A DNA stretch of 64,000 nucleotides from Tamarix chinensis (taxonomy: Eukaryota > Streptophyta > Magnoliopsida > Caryophyllales > Tamaricaceae): assembly GCA_030549775.1 (NCBI GenBank), contig CM060173.1, positions 4,934,501 through 4,998,500 on the forward strand, read 5' to 3'. The notes beneath the pieces were generated by a model. It made no database searches and was not told where the DNA came from. It saw only the letters and a program-made list of their open reading frames with translations. This document shows, in pieces, positions 24,994 to 38,269 of this stretch. A program made the translations under genes and the position numbers. Positions within the stretch are counted from its first letter, which is position 1. Every line of letters starts with the position of its first letter.

Positions 24994-26873
24994 TCATTAA
25001 TAATGAACATTTTCAAATTTTCAAACTTCAAGAATTTATTAAATATTCATATCAAAAATCAATTTGTTATTCAATTTGGTTAGACATCTGGTTCAATCAA
25101 CCTTGGTCGAACCAAATTTCAAATTATTGCACCTTCTAATATTTTTCCCTTTGATTTTTGGGATGATAATATTCACCCGAGGATATTGATGATACACACT
25201 ATAAAGACAAAACTAAAAGGTGTGGCATAACTTTCCCATTCTCCTAGAAAGGGAAAACCCATCATACTTGTGAAAACCGACCAAGATGACAATCTTTGTG
25301 CTTTATTAGCCAAATATTATCCCTAGGAAAATGAAAATTAAATCCATAAGTTTTAATAGAAAAACATTCAACTCACAATAGTACTTAGATCTAAACTAAC
25401 TAGTGATTTACTTAGTAATAATTTTGCCCTTGATGTGATGCATAACTCATTAGAAAATTTAATAATTGTGATGCATTAATAATATTTTGCAAACTCAATT
25501 ACCAAAATAATTATTAGAGAATGGGAAAATTTAAACATTTTATACCTAAGCAACAATATAATAATAGAACATATAGATTGGGGTCATTGATTTTAATTTG
25601 AGGGTTGAGAACAAAAGGTTTTAATTATCATTGAGAACCATGGTTCTTATGTAAAATGTTCCATATATATATGTCAATTTTTTATTTTTTGTTCTTTTGC
25701 TAAGGATAGTTATTTTATCATAAGGATAAGTAGTTTTATACATGAGTTTTCGTTCTTGGTACAACGATAGGGATTCGATCCCCCACATGACATTTAATTG
25801 GGGTAGGATTGGAGAATAAAAGATGATTTAATTTTTGAGGGGATTCCTTGATGATAAAAAAAAAAGGAATCAAAATGATTCTAAGAATTTCTATAATAAT
25901 TCTAGTTTAAGATAGAGATGATATTTATGTTCCTACCTTACCTAGTTGCCATCCCTATTGGGAGAAAAACTAAAAGAAAATGGTGTTATTTGGGGTGGGG
26001 ATTAGAGCATAAATGATGAATTAATTTCTATAGGGTTCTTTAGTAATAAAAAATTAGGAATTAGGATGATTTTGGGAATATTTATGTTATTTGATTTTAG
26101 GGATGGGGATAATATTCCTGTCCCTACTTTGTCTCATTGTGAGACAAACTACATGATTAGCATGGTCTTCATTTTTTTTTATGCTTTAGGGTTGACCGCT
26201 CAAACTTCTAATTAATAGATGTATTTGCTTTGTCCCTCTCCATTCTCTAAACTTTAAACCTAGTATCTGTGTGTGGAAAAACTATCACTACAACTACTTA
26301 GCAATTCTTATCCTTTTATATTAAAAAAAATGTTAAGTGTACACCTAAATTTTCAACAACTAGTTTACAACTCTTTAACAAAGGTGAATTTTTCACATGA
26401 AATTTATATATGTAGGACTTACTCTTTGTGAGAAATTTATAAATAAAAAATAGTTATAAGCATTTTATTGCTCTTTTAATTTTGTTATTTGTTAATGTGA
26501 ATAAGTCTTCTTTGAGATCCCATAGATGATCCGATCCATTTTCTATATAATGTTAGAATTGGGACTTGTCAATATTATAGTAATGTCATTAGTTAAAAGT
26601 AATAAATGAGGTGGGTCTGATTAATAGTAGCAATATTGTTTTGCTTTATACTACTGAACTTTAATCATGAAGAAATTGGAGAGGAATAAAATAGTTCTAT
26701 CATTAGATTTTTTTTAATGATACATGCTAGTGGCAATACGAGAATTCTAGGAATGATCAATGCCAATAGAACTTATTACTAGTTGTAGTACTAACTCGTT
26801 CTTTCTATACCTAATCATGGAGAAATTAGTAGCGTAGTAGTTTTTTTTTTCATGTGGGTTTACTTGGTAATTA
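24729..26873. repeat. Gene-upstream repeat, copy II (unit 1)
   Basis: Corresponds to 17570-20160 but lacks the Mutator MITE. Contains a 50-bp (ATT)n run (24939-24991), the CAACGATAGGGATTCGATCC word (25760) and a decayed promoter-proximal box (26575-26620). The 71-residue Tyr-rich ORF at 24924 is only the microsatellite in frame. No gene. Confidence 0.65.
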
Positions 26874-27694
26874 TGTAACAAATAAAAATTTACTACTAAA
26901 AAAATTTATTTTTAGCGAAAGCTTAATAACAATAAAGATGGGTCTTATCGTTGCACTCAACATAAGTATGGCTTACCATACCATCATTACATCGAATACA
27001 AGGTAGAACAATGAAAAACTTAAAGCGTGGTAAAATAAGGAACGAGAAAGATTCATAAATGTAAATAAGTATTTGGAGGTTAACTTAAAGTACAATATCT
27101 AATCATACATAAAAAGGATACACCAGAAATAGGAGTTTCAAAAGGAATCTGGTAAAGCTAAGATCCAAATAACATGGCTCTACATTCCCAAACCCTAACC
27201 ATAAAGATAAGGTCACTCTTCTCCAAGTAAGGCATCATAAGTAGCAAAGTCATCAAGATGACCCTTAGTGACCTGTAAAATATCACCTAGGTCGTCTGCT
27301 CGGAGGAATAAGAAGTACCAATGAAAAGGATGGTTAGTATGTTGTGTCCTAATTAAGGGAATTATATGGTTATAATAAGGTTATACAATGGTATAAGGTC
27401 ACATGAAATAATAAACATACATATAGATTAACATAATATGATGCAAGATAAGGGCTGATGCTAGAAACCCATTAGTAGATACAATCATAATCCATGTTCT
27501 TATTTATGCTGAATTCGAGGACCCCACTATTTTCCACTGGTGAAATGGTATCCACAATATAAAAACCTAGGACAAAATGCTCCAAGCCACTATTCTCATA
27601 TGATGAAGCACACTACTACAACCCTGGGGAAAATCACTTTTAGCCACTATTCTCATTTGGTGGAATAAATAGGTACAATCTAAGGACAAAATGC
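26874..27694 (-). repeat. LTR fragment (LTR2), split by CACTA insertion (unit 1)
   Basis: Starts TGTAACAAATAAAAATTTAC. Carries the family's CACC/AATGAAAAGGATGGTTAGTA segment (about 27320) and repeated modules of the form CCACTATT..TC..GGTGGAAT, as in the LTRs at 52.8 and 57.9 kb. It is cut at TGC|CATTATAAAA by the CACTA left end. The same LTR sits at 37237-38057 and, inverted, at 59480-60182, so it was inserted before the duplications. Confidence 0.6.
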
Positions 27695-27714
27695 CATTAT
27701 AAAATAATTAATTT

Positions 27715-28140
27715 GTGCCAACAAGGCCTTATTTGTTGGTAAAAATCTATTTTTCTGTTGGAAAAAGCTTTTACCAACATAATTTTTTTTTTGTGATAAA
27801 ACTGTGGGCAAAAACTATGTGCTTAAAAGTTTTACCCATAGATATATATATGATGTGTTGGGAATAATTGACAATTCTCACATATATTTATCTATTAGTA
27901 AAACTTATACCCACACTTATATAAATAAGTAAAATTATTAACCATAACATAATAATTGTGACTAAAAGTATTACCCACAAAACAATATCTGTAACTAAAA
28001 GTATTATCCACAAAATTATATCTATGATAAAAGGAATTGACCACACAATCATATATGTAAATAAAAGTATTAAACATAATATTATATCTATTACTAAAAA
28101 CTATTGCCAACATATATATTGTTGGTTATACATATTTTAC
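27715..28140. repeat. CACTA subterminal repeats (unit 1)
   Basis: Short repeated words in both orientations (TGTTGGTAAAA, TTTTACCAACA) are followed by a ~39-bp tandem repeat of type ATATCTGTAACTAAAAGTATTA with CCACAAAA. Such arrays are the binding region of CACTA transposition proteins. The ORFs at 27895-28179 are repeat products. Confidence 0.65.
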
Positions 28141-28616
28141 CACATATATATATATGTATACATTTATATCTGTTGGTAAAACCTTTACCAAAAAGTACAA
28201 GATTTATTGATAATACCTGTTACCATAATATCCACTTGTAATAACAATTTATCTACTTGTAGTAATAATTTATCCTGATATAAAATTAACTACACCATAT
28301 ATAATTATCATTGTGTGGTACAAAATAGTTAGTTGTTTAGCTCCCAAAGCCATAACAATCCTATAAGTACAATACTATATATATAACTTGTAACATAAGC
28401 TATTATACAAAAGTATCTTTGTACGCTGACATACAAAAGTATCGAGCATCTTCATAAGCTAACAAGCAAAAGTACCGAGCATCTTAATAAGCTGATATAT
28501 ATACAAAGCACAAAGCATCTTCAAAAATTGATATACAAAAGCATCGATCTAAGCTAACAAATAAAAGCATCGAGCATCTTCATAAGCTGACTCACAAAAG
28601 TATCTTTATAAATGCA

Positions 28617-28704
28617 TCAAGCATCATCTTCTTCATTCTCATCTTCAGCGTCATCTTTTTCATTCTTGTTATCCTCCATTTGATAATAATCATCAACATG
28701 TTTT
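28617..28704 (-). pseudogene. Acidic terminal exon of CACTA-encoded protein (unit 1)
   Basis: Minus-strand frame after an acceptor-like TTTTTATAG at 28705-28713. It encodes an acidic tail, read as HVDDYYQMEDNKNEK with further D/E residues, then TGA. The same 88-base exon with the same stop occurs at 38986-39073 with only a few amino-acid changes. The surrounding element is broken, so I call it part of a pseudogene. The upstream partner exons are not established. Confidence 0.4.
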
Positions 28705-28946
28705 CTATAAAAATATATATGCATTTAACTTAATCAAATTAATCTAAATTCATATCAAAAAGCTAGACAATGAGGCTATTTTAAAGATTTCTGAAAATAA
28801 CATATTACCTTAAAAAATATATTTTATATAGTTGGAGATAAAGAAGGTAAAATCAGTAATTTAGAGAGCCACATAATATATTTATAAGTGAAATCATCTA
28901 CAATATTTATAAGTTTGATTACATCATACACTCTATTATTAGCTAT

Positions 28947-28957
<11 letters not shown>

Positions 28958-28990
<33 letters not shown>

Positions 28991-29192
28991 TTTAGGCTCT
29001 TGTACAAACCATTACTTAAAATACAAATGTAGGAACCTTTAATTACCATTAGATCTAGAAGATTGAAGGGTCAAGATAAAAATAAATTCAAGTTGGTTAT
29101 TTACTAAATCTTGACCATTGATCAAATACTAATCTAATGGTTATGATTGGTTCCTACAAATGTATTTTAAAAATAGTGTATATGGGACCTTC

Positions 29193-29260
<68 letters not shown>

Positions 29261-29281
29261 TGTATGTATGTATGTATGTAT
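28958..29281. repeat. TA and GTAT microsatellites flanking a ~214-bp TIR element
   Basis: (TA)n at 28950-28988 and 29198-29232, then (GTAT)n to 29281. Between them (about 28990-29203) lies a segment with long imperfect inverted ends: ACTTAAAATACAAATGTAGGAACC on the left and the inverse of GGTTCCTACAAATGTATTTTAA on the right. It resembles TIR elements that sit in TA microsatellites (Micron-like) or Helitron-derived short elements. The unit-2 homolog carries 2.6 kb at this place. Confidence 0.6.
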
Positions 29282-30779
29282 CTTCTCAACTATAATTATA
29301 ATAAATTAATAAATAATATATGAGAAATTTAAGGCCAAGCTTTCAACTCAATCAGTAGTGTAGTAGTGAGTAATACTAATAGAGGTAACAACATAAATAA
29401 TTGTTGACAAATTAGGATATTTAAAAAAACTTAGTGAAAAAAAAATTGGCCAACTAGGACTAAGAGGAGTGGAATGGGCACAAGGGAGGGGATGCATATA
29501 TTGGTTCTACCACAAAAAAATTCATTATAGTCAATTAAAAAAAGGTCATCTATACACTTCTTGGAAATAAGAGCACTTGAGAACTAATCAATTTAGAACA
29601 ATTTTGATACTCCTACTAGATAAACTAGTTATCTATTCACATAGAAATTTAGAGTTGGATCCTACCAAATAAACTAATTATCTATTCATATAGAAATGTA
29701 GAGTTGGAAAAATGTGGAAAATAGAAAAAACAAGTCAACATGGGAAATGGAGTAAATTAGAGAATCGTTGTTTAAATAAATATTTATTACACAAACTTAA
29801 CATATAAAAGTCCTCGAATAGATTTTGAGAGTATAACATGAGTTAATTAATTAAACATGCATTCTTATAACTAGTTTTCCTTTTATTTTATTAAATTTCT
29901 CATGTTTTGTAATCGTTATCCTTCATTATTACTCAAGTTACTATTCTTTTGATATGGGATGCAAATCAAGTGTAGAGACAGGGAACTGTGTTGTAGTTGG
30001 TTGTTAGGGGGAGATTAAATACAAAGGACAGACTGTGATACCTAGATATAACCTTTAAGTGTTCATTGTGAGGTTACCAACTTGATTTGGGGAAAAAATC
30101 AAAGATCAAAATTAGAAGTTAGAAGTAGTATCTATTTTTGTATACATATCCAAATTAGAAATCAAAAACTAATATATTTAACTAAATATGGACCGACAAC
30201 CATTTATTGTACTACTAAAACAAAAACAAACAAAAGAAGACAAGAAAGTAATAACAGTAAAAAAATTACCTCTAGTTGTCATTGACTTCTTATAGTTACT
30301 TTCTTCTTGCTCGAAGCCTTTTGCAAAGAAGACATGGAAACTTAGTAAGATACAAATTAAAATTAGCATCTAATTTTGTTTCCATATCCAACTTAGAAAT
30401 CAAAAACTGTTATATTAAAAATATATTTTGACCGATAACCATTTACATTGCTAAGAAAATGAAATTACATAAAGGAATACAAAAAAAGAATGAAAGATTT
30501 ACCTCTAATTGTTTCCAATTTATTGTAATTATTTTCTTCTTGCTTAATACTTTTTCCAAACACGACATAACAACCTAGTAACATAAAAAGTAGAATTAGT
30601 ATATATTTTCATTCAACATATGCAAATGATAATTAGAAATATTTAAAGATGTACAATACAAAATATATTTAAGCATAAGAAAAATATATACTATTAAAAA
30701 CTTAAAGCTTCATCTTCATAACCAAAACAAACAAACATAAAATTACATTTCTAACAGCTGCTAGTTGCCTTGTGAAACT
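29282..30779 (-). other. CACTA interior with repeated exon-like segments, no intact ORF
   Basis: AT-rich sequence shared with 42066-43507. Two to three imperfect copies (about 30085-30660) of a segment carry TTACCTCTAGTTGTC...TTTTCTTCTTGCT...TTTTGCAAAGAAGACATGG, likely duplicated exon-intron pieces on the minus strand. The 63-residue ORF at 30178-30369 covers one such piece but is not supported as a protein. Confidence 0.4.
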
Positions 30780-31129
30780 CAAAATATCTCCTCTACCATC
30801 TCAAGAACATCACGACATGAACCATCATGCACATCATCAAGCCCTGAATTTGAAATTTCATTATCTTCATTGCCCCTTTGTTCCCCATAAAAAAACCAAA
30901 CACACCTTTGATCGTCTATATCCATTTATCTCATTATAAGATGACCTCTAACCACATTTCTTTCATGATAAAATCGATTTACACAAGACGAGCATGGACA
31001 AGCAGCCTTATTTCCATTAGTAAATGAGGTTGCAAATGCATATTCAAGGAATGTATCTAAAGTTCTTTTGTAAGTATTTTCTACTCTCCTTAGTTTCACC
31101 CAACTCTTATTCTTAAATACATCCATCAC
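30780..31129 (-). pseudogene. CACTA transposase-associated domain, broken copy (unit 1)
   Basis: Minus-strand homolog of 43560-43933. It keeps the start (MDVFK), the Trp and the zinc-ligand pattern CPCSSCVNRF of the plant transposase-associated domain. It is interrupted where unit 2 has Glu in IMREMD (GAA to TAA), and it has a 1-base loss near 30787 relative to unit 2. Both lesions are specific to unit 1, so they arose after the tandem duplication or were selectively lost. Confidence 0.75.
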
Positions 31130-31433
31130 ATCAAGTTCCTACATAATTTTCAACAAGCAGAGACATCAAAATAATGAGGAAAATAATGTTCAAGGTTAAT
31201 GATGAATCTTAGTTTTTTGTAGCACACAATGTGTGGCTTTATATATTATAACTGTAATTATAATAATCTACAATTTAAATGTAGGTGATACTACCTAATC
31301 CTTAGACTAATATAAGAGGAACATAAAGTGTCCCTTTCATGTTTGATGAAGTGATTTTTGTTTTGTTTTTTTTGTTACATCAATTGAACCATGATTAAGC
31401 AAGGTAACAAACAAAGACAACATTATAAAAGTA

Positions 31434-33282
31434 AAATTAACTCCAAAAGTTTTTTTTTCTAAAAAAAACATTCAACTCGCTATAATACTTAGATCTAAAC
31501 CAATTAGTGATTTGCTTAGTAATAGTTTTGCCCCTAATATGATGCACGACTCATGATAAATTTTAAAAAACATAATTGTGATGCATTAATAAATTTTTTA
31601 ATATTATGCAAGCTTAATTAGCAAAATAATTATTATATAATGGGAAAATTTTTAAACATTTTATACCTAAGCAACAATATAAGAATAGAACTTATAGATT
31701 AGGGTAATTGATTTTAATTTGAGGGTTGAGAACAAAAGTTTTTAATTCTCATTGAGTACCATAGCTCTCACCTAAAATGTTCCATATATATGTTTATTTT
31801 TATTTTTATTTTTTGCTAAGGATAAGTATTTTATTATGAAGATACTTAGTTTTAGATGTGAGTTTTAGTTTTTGGTACAACGATAGGGATTCGATCCCTT
31901 ATGGGACATGTAATTGAGACGGAGGTTGGAGTAAAAAAGACGATTTAATTTTTAGAAGATTCCTCAATAAAAATAATAATAATAAGGATTCAAAATGCTC
32001 TAAGAACTTCTCTAATAATTCTAGTTCACAATGGAGATGAGATTTATGTCCCTTCCTTAACCAATTGCCATTCATATTGGGAGATAAACTACATGAACAT
32101 GGCGTTCTTTGGGGCAGGAATTAGGATAGGGATGATGATTTAATTTCTACAGGACTCTTTAGTAATAAAAAATTAGGAATTTAGATTAGTTTGGGGATCT
32201 TTACAATAATCAATTTTAGGGATAGAAATACTATTTCTGTCTCCACTTTGTCTCATTGTGAGATGAATTACATGAATAGGATGATCTTCACTTTTTATGC
32301 TTAAGGGTTGTCTATTCAAACTTCTAGTCAATAGATGGCTTTGCTTCGTCTCTCTCCATTCTCCAAACTATTAACCTAGTACTTATGTGTGGAAAAACTA
32401 TCACTCCAACTGCTTAGCAAGTCCTATCCTTTAATATTCAAAACCGTTAAGTGTATCACTAAATTGTTAAGAACTTGTTTACGACTCTCGTTAACGTGAA
32501 TTTTTCATATGAAATTTATATATGTAGGATTTACTCTTTGTGAAATAATTATATAAAAAAAAATAGTTATAAGCATAGTATTGCTCTTTTATTTTTGTTA
32601 TTTTTTCTATTCGAACAAGTCTTCTTCCAGACCCTATAGATTGGGGACTTGTGAGTTGTGACTGCTATAGTAATGGCATTAGTTAAAAGTAATCAATGCG
32701 TTGGGACTTGGGAGAATGGGATAGGTTAATTCCGTTTTTTTTTTTCCATAGCTTACTCCTAGGAATGAGAATGACTAATGCTAGTATGACTTATCACTAG
32801 CTAGTAGCAATACTGTTTTGCTTTGTACTACTGAACTTTAATCCTGAAGAAATTGGTGGTGAAAAAGATAGTTCATTCATTGGATGCTTTTTTCCATGGC
32901 CTACTTCCACTACGGGAATTCTGGGAACGATTAATGCCTGTAGGACTTAATTGTCATTACTGTAGTAATGGCTTTGTTAAAAGCAATGTGTGGTGGGGGA
33001 GAATGGGGTCAATAATCCATTTTTCCACCGCCTACTTCTATTATATGAATGGCTGAAACCAGTAGGACTAATTAGTAATTACAAGCAGTAGTACTATTTT
33101 GTTTTATATTCTCGAACTTAATCTTGAAGAAACTGGCAGGGCAGCGGGGATTTTTCCATGCTAGCTTTCTAGGTGAGTGTTTGAAACTTAATCATGAGGA
33201 CATTAGTACAGACTAGCCACGCGGAATTACCACACCTCTCGTCTCGCCACACGGGTTTAGCGTTAGTAGCGCCAATATGTTC
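31434..33282. repeat. Gene-upstream repeat (unit 2, counterpart of 18567-22899)
   Basis: Contains two promoter-proximal boxes (32660-32735 and 32948-33020) with ATGGCATTAGTTAAAAGTAAT and ATGGCTTTGTTAAAAGCAAT, each followed by a GGGAGAATGGG word. The 67-residue ORF at 32853 is not conserved in other copies. No gene. Confidence 0.65.
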
Positions 33283-35107
33283 AATGATTAGGGATTTAGG
33301 GTTCTGTTTGATTCGTAGAAAGCCAAGTAAAAAAGAAAATGTAGAGGAAGTAAAATAAAAGGAAATATTTTTTTCTTCTATCGTTTGGTTGTTAGAGAAA
33401 AAAATTTTAAAAATAAAATCATCAGTTTTTATATGTTTTTAGTTTTCTATGAAAAATCTAAAAATATTATTATTATTATTATGTAAAAACTCTAATGCAT
33501 TAAAAAAAGTTTAGATATTATATTTGTACATAAATTTTTTTATGAAGTTTCTATTAAATCACAAAAACTCCATTAACTCAATATTAATTCCAAATTTCTT
33601 CTAGAAAAAAATTAAAATATTACATAAAAAACTTATCAAAATTTCCAAAAAAAATATAAATATATACAAAATATTTAATGTTCATTTTCATTTCAAATCT
33701 GACACAACAAACATAAAAAAAAAAATAACTCTACAGTTGGTTACTAATGCACTTATTAGTTCCATAAAATATCAATAACCTGTTATTTCATCTTCCATCT
33801 ACACAATTATATCAATAAAAATATTATTTATAAAAATTATTTTTATTATCATAGCTAATAATAAGAATTATTTTTATTCTTATTTTTATTCTTATTAGTA
33901 TATTAGAAATATAAATTGTAATATTGTAATATTGTAATATATATATATATATATATTATAATTATAATAATATTTATAATGATAATTATTATGTTTCTAA
34001 TAATAATAATAATAATAATTAACTAATTTGACTTGTAATAATTTGATTTGATAATAGAGTAAGGAGAAAAGAATTTTACTGCTTTAGTTTTATTTATTAT
34101 TTTATGGGTTGAGTATCATATATTCTTTTATAGAAAATTTTATTAATGAGATATTTTATTGATATTTATGTATTAATTCAAATGACATAAAATGCTACCT
34201 TTGTTGATTGAGTTTTACTTTAGTTTAGGTTAAGTTTGGGTTTATGTTCGAGTTTGAGTAAAATTCGGGTCAAGTAGTTTTACGCTGTATAAATTTTGGT
34301 GTGAGCCATTATCGAGTTTATGTCTGGATATGAGTTGAATATGGATTAGATTTTTTTATGTTAGTTATTTTGGGTCATGTCTACTTAGATGACGCTTGTT
34401 AATGGATTGACTAACTTTAGATTAATTTTTAGATCAATTCAGATTGTTTTAGATTTAAATTTGGTTTGAATTTTTAGTTCAAAATGGGATTTGAGTCTAA
34501 ATTATCTAGGCTGTGTTGGCTTTGTTAGTTCTAATAATTAAAAATCGACCTATTTTGTAACTTGTTATGAAAATTATAAATAGTTCCAAATATTATATTT
34601 GTCAATTATTATTAAATAGGAGAAATATTTTTCTATCACAAAACAAATAGGAAGATAAAACTGAAATAAATAATAAATAGGCAAAACCTTAAACTAAGCT
34701 AGACAAAGCAAGGAAAAAAATTAACAAACATATATGTCAATCAATAATTCATGGGTTTCCTTTAAAAAAAATTCATTCTTACATGACCCATGCTCTAAAA
34801 CTAATTTGTAGTGAGACAAAACTTAAACTTGCTAGCAAAGCAAGTATCACGCATCTACAATATTTACCTATAGTAAAAGTTGTTATATACAACTTTATTT
34901 TACTTAATCATCACCGTACCATGTTTCTTATATTTTTCGATTTATTTTCATACTAATCCTAAGCTTGATAGGAGAAAATTGTGTAGTATAACTTTCCCCT
35001 TTTATTTTCTTTTCTTCTAGTTTTCCTAATAACCAAATTCAACAAAAAGCATTTTCTTCCTGATTTTTTTTCCTTTCTATCACTTTTTCTTGAAATCAAA
35101 CGGAACC
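33283..35107. mobile_element. 1.8 kb AT-rich insertion with short inverted ends (unit 2)
   Basis: Near-identical to 22900-24728. Left terminus GGTTCTGTTTGATTCG and right terminus AATCAAACGGAACC are cleaner here. The TA run is shorter and a TTATTA run is longer than in unit 1. No coding potential. Confidence 0.55.
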
Positions 35108-35326
35108 TTAATCACCAAGAAATTGGTAGGGTTTAGAATTTTCGTCAAATAAATATACGTACGAGACAGTTTGAGTTAGAACTATAGTTCTAGTTTCTAG
35201 ATAAGAACCAAGTACTTTTCTTGTTAGTCTTTGCATCAAAATCAATGATCAAAATTTAATTCATTTAAGGAATGAATGTTTTGGGTTGATTTCTAATAAA
35301 GAATGGACCATTACCATTACCATTAC

Positions 35327-35369
<43 letters not shown>

Positions 35370-37236
35370 TCATTAAATAATGAACATTTTTAAATTTTCA
35401 AACTTTAGGAATTTATTAATAATTCATATCAAAAATCAATTTGTTATTCAATTTGGTCAGACATCCGGTTCAATCAACCTTGGTGGAACCAAATTTCAAA
35501 TTCTTGCACCTTCTAATATTTTTTCCCTTTGATTTTTGGGATGATAATATTCACCTCGGGATATTGATGATACACACTATAAAGACAAAACTAAAAGTTG
35601 TGGCATAACTTTCCCATTCTCCTAGAAAGGGAAAACCCATCATACTTGTGAAAACCGACCAAGATTACAATCTTTGTGCTTTATTAGCCTAATATTATCC
35701 CTAGGAAAATGAAAATTAAATCCATAAGTTTTAATAGAAAAACATTCAACTCACAATAGTACTTAGATCTAAACCAACTAGTGATTTGCTTAGTAATAAT
35801 TTTGCCCTTGATGTGATGCATAACTCATTAGAAAATTTAATAATTGTGATGCATTAATAATATTTTGCAAACTCAATTACCAAAATAATTATTAGAGAAT
35901 GGGAAAATTTAAACATTTTATACCTAAGCAACAATATAATAATATAACATATAGATTGGGGTCATTGGTTTTAATTTGAGGGTTGAGAACAAAAGGTTTT
36001 AATTATCATTGAGAACCATGGTTCTTATCTAAAATTTTCCACATATGTATGTGAATTTTTTATTTTTTTTCTTTTGCTAAGGATAGATATTTTATCATGA
36101 GGATATGTTGTTTTAGTTCTTGGTACAACGATAGGGATTCGATCCCCCACAGGACATTTAATTGGGGTAGGATTGGAGAAAAAAAGATGATTTAATTTTT
36201 GAGGGGATTCCTTGATGATAAAAAAAAAGGAATCAAAATGATTCTAAGAATTTCTATAATAATTCTAGTTCAAGATAGAGATGATATTTATGTCCCTACC
36301 TTACCTAGTTTACATCCCTATTGGGAGAAAAACTAAAAGAACATGGTGCTATTTGGGGTGGGGATTGGAGCAGAAATGATGAATTAATTTCTACAAGGTT
36401 CTTTAGTAATAAAAAATTAGAAATTAGGATGAGTTTGGGAATCTTTATGTTATTTGATTTTAGGGATGGGGATAATATTCCTATCCCTGCTTTGTCTCAT
36501 TGTGAGACAAACTATATGATTAGCATGGTCTTCTTTTTTTATCTGCTTTAGGGTTGATCGCTCAAACTTCTAATCAGTAGATGTATTTGCTTTGTCCCTC
36601 TCCATTCTCTAAACTTTAAACCTAGTATCTTTGTGTGGAAAAACTATCACTACAACTACTTAGCAATTCTTATCCTTTTATATTAAAAAAAATGTTAAGT
36701 GTACACCTAAATTTCCAACAACTAGTTTACAACTCTTTAACAAAGGTGAATTTTTCATATGAAATTTATATATGTAGGACTTACTCTTTGTGAGAAATTT
36801 ATAAATAAAAATATTTATAAGCATAGTATTGCTCTTTTAATTTTGTTATTTGCTAATGTGAATAAGTCTTCTTTGAGATCCCATAGATGATCCAATCCAT
36901 TTTCTATATAATGTTAGAAGGGGGACTTGTCAATACTATAGTAATGTCATTAGTTAAAAGTAATAAATGAGGTGGGTCTGATTAATAGTAGCAATATTGT
37001 TTTGCTTTATACTACTGAACTTTAATCATGAAGAAATTGGCGAGGAATAAAATAGTTCAATCATTAGATGTTTTTTTAATGATACATGCTAGTAGCAATA
37101 CGAGAATTCTAGGAATGATCAATGCCAGTAGAACTTATTACTAGTTGTAGTACTAACTCGTTCTTTCTATACCTAATCATGGAGAAATTGGTAGCGTAGT
37201 AGGGTTTTTTTTTCATGTGGGTTTACTTGGTAATTA
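35108..37236. repeat. Gene-upstream repeat, copy II (unit 2)
   Basis: Counterpart of 24729-26873 with an (ATT)n run at 35328-35370 and a decayed promoter-proximal box near 36930-36985. The 76-residue ORF at 36321 is not shared by the other copies. No gene. Confidence 0.65.
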
Positions 37237-38057
37237 TGTAACAAATAAAAATTTACTACTAAAAAATTTTATTTTTAGTGAAAGCTTAATAACAATAAAG
37301 ATGGGTCTTATCGTTGCACTCAATATAAGTATGGCTTACCATACCATCATTACATCAAATACAAGGTAGAACAATTAAAAACTTAAAATGTGGTAAAATA
37401 AAGAACGAGAAAGATTCATAAATGCAAATAAGTGTTTGGAGGTTAACTCAAAGTACAATATCTAATAATACATAAAAAGGATACACCAAAAATAAGAGTT
37501 TTAAAAGGAATCTGGTAAAGCTAAGATCCAAATAACATGGCTCTACATTCCCAAACCCTAACCATAAAGATAAGGTCACTCTTCCCCAAGTAAGGCATCA
37601 TAAGCAGCAAAGTCATCAAGATGACCCTTAGTGACCTGCACAATATCACCTAGATCGTCTGCTTGTAGGAATGAGAAGCACCGATGAAAAGGATGGTTAG
37701 TATGTTGTGTCCTAAGTAAGGGAATTATATGGTTATAGTAAGGTTATACAATGGTATAAGGTCACATGAAAGAATAAATATACATATAGATTAACATAAT
37801 ATGATGCGAGATAAGGGTTGATGCTAGAAACCCATTATTAGATACAATCATAATCCATGTTCTTACTTATTTTGAATTCAAGGACCCTACTATTTTCAAC
37901 CGGTGAAATGGTATCTACAATATAAAAACCTAGGACAAAATGCTCTAAGCCACTATTCTCATATGATGAAGCAAACTGCTACAACCCTGAGGAAAAGCAC
38001 TTTTAGCTACTATTTTCATCTGGTGGAATAAATAGGTACAATCTAAGGACAAAATGT
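37237..38057 (-). repeat. LTR fragment (LTR2), split by CACTA insertion (unit 2)
   Basis: Counterpart of 26874-27694. It ends in TGT just before CATTATAAAA. The LTR appears to resume after the CACTA right end at 49467 with TGC then CTTTTAGCCACTATTCTCAT, another module of the same LTR. Confidence 0.6.
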
Positions 38058-38269
38058 CATTATAAAATAATTAATTTGTCCCAACAAGGCCTTATTTGTT
38101 GGTAAAAATCTATTTTTCTGTTGGAAAAAGCTTTTACCAACAGAACGTTTTTGGTGATAAAACTGTGGGCAAAAACTATGTGCTTAAAAGTTTTGCCCAT
38201 AGATATATATGATGTGTTGGGAATAATTGACAATTCCCACATATATTTATCTATTAGTAAAACTTATAC

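Larger units (their letters stand above)
18567..31433 (+). repeat. Tandem segmental duplication, unit 1
   Basis: Direct repeat of about 12.8 kb with unit 2 (31434-44226). Long stretches are almost identical, for example 22900-24728 against 33283-35107. The join near 31433 fuses CACTA sequence (CATTATAAAAGTAA) to AATTAACTCC of the gene-upstream repeat. Unit-1-only insertions are the hAT MITE (20166-20704) and the palindrome element (20894-22691). Its CACTA element is cut off at the join. Confidence 0.85.
27695..31433 (-). mobile_element. CACTA (En/Spm-type) element, truncated copy in unit 1
   Basis: The left end CATTATAAAATAATT...TGTGCCAACA is a decayed form of CACTACAAAATAATT, seen intact in inverse at 48747. 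Behind it lie subterminal repeats (27715-28140). The transposase-associated exon (minus strand, up to 31129) and a conserved terminal exon (28617-28704) are CACTA coding remnants. The element stops at the tandem-duplication join, so it lacks a right end. A TIR-bearing insertion in a TA microsatellite lies inside (about 28990-29203). Confidence 0.7.

Noticed and set aside
24924..25139. Tyr-rich frame
   Set aside because: It is the (ATT)n microsatellite in one reading frame.
26284..26300. CACTACAACTACTTAG read as a CACTA terminus
   Set aside because: Paralogous copies read CACTCCAACTACTTAG at the same place in host-like sequence, so it is a point change, not an element end.
27609..27625. CACTACTACAACC as a CACTA left end
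   Set aside because: The unit-2 copy reads AACTGCTACAACC in the same LTR module. The better-supported terminus is CATTATAAAATAATT with a TGC flank.
27895..28179. Overlapping frames on both strands with regular internal repeats
   Set aside because: Repeat products of the CACTA subterminal array; equally open on both strands.
30082..30285. 67-codon Lys/Thr-rich frame
   Set aside because: Runs opposite to the CACTA coding sense and is not conserved in unit 2.
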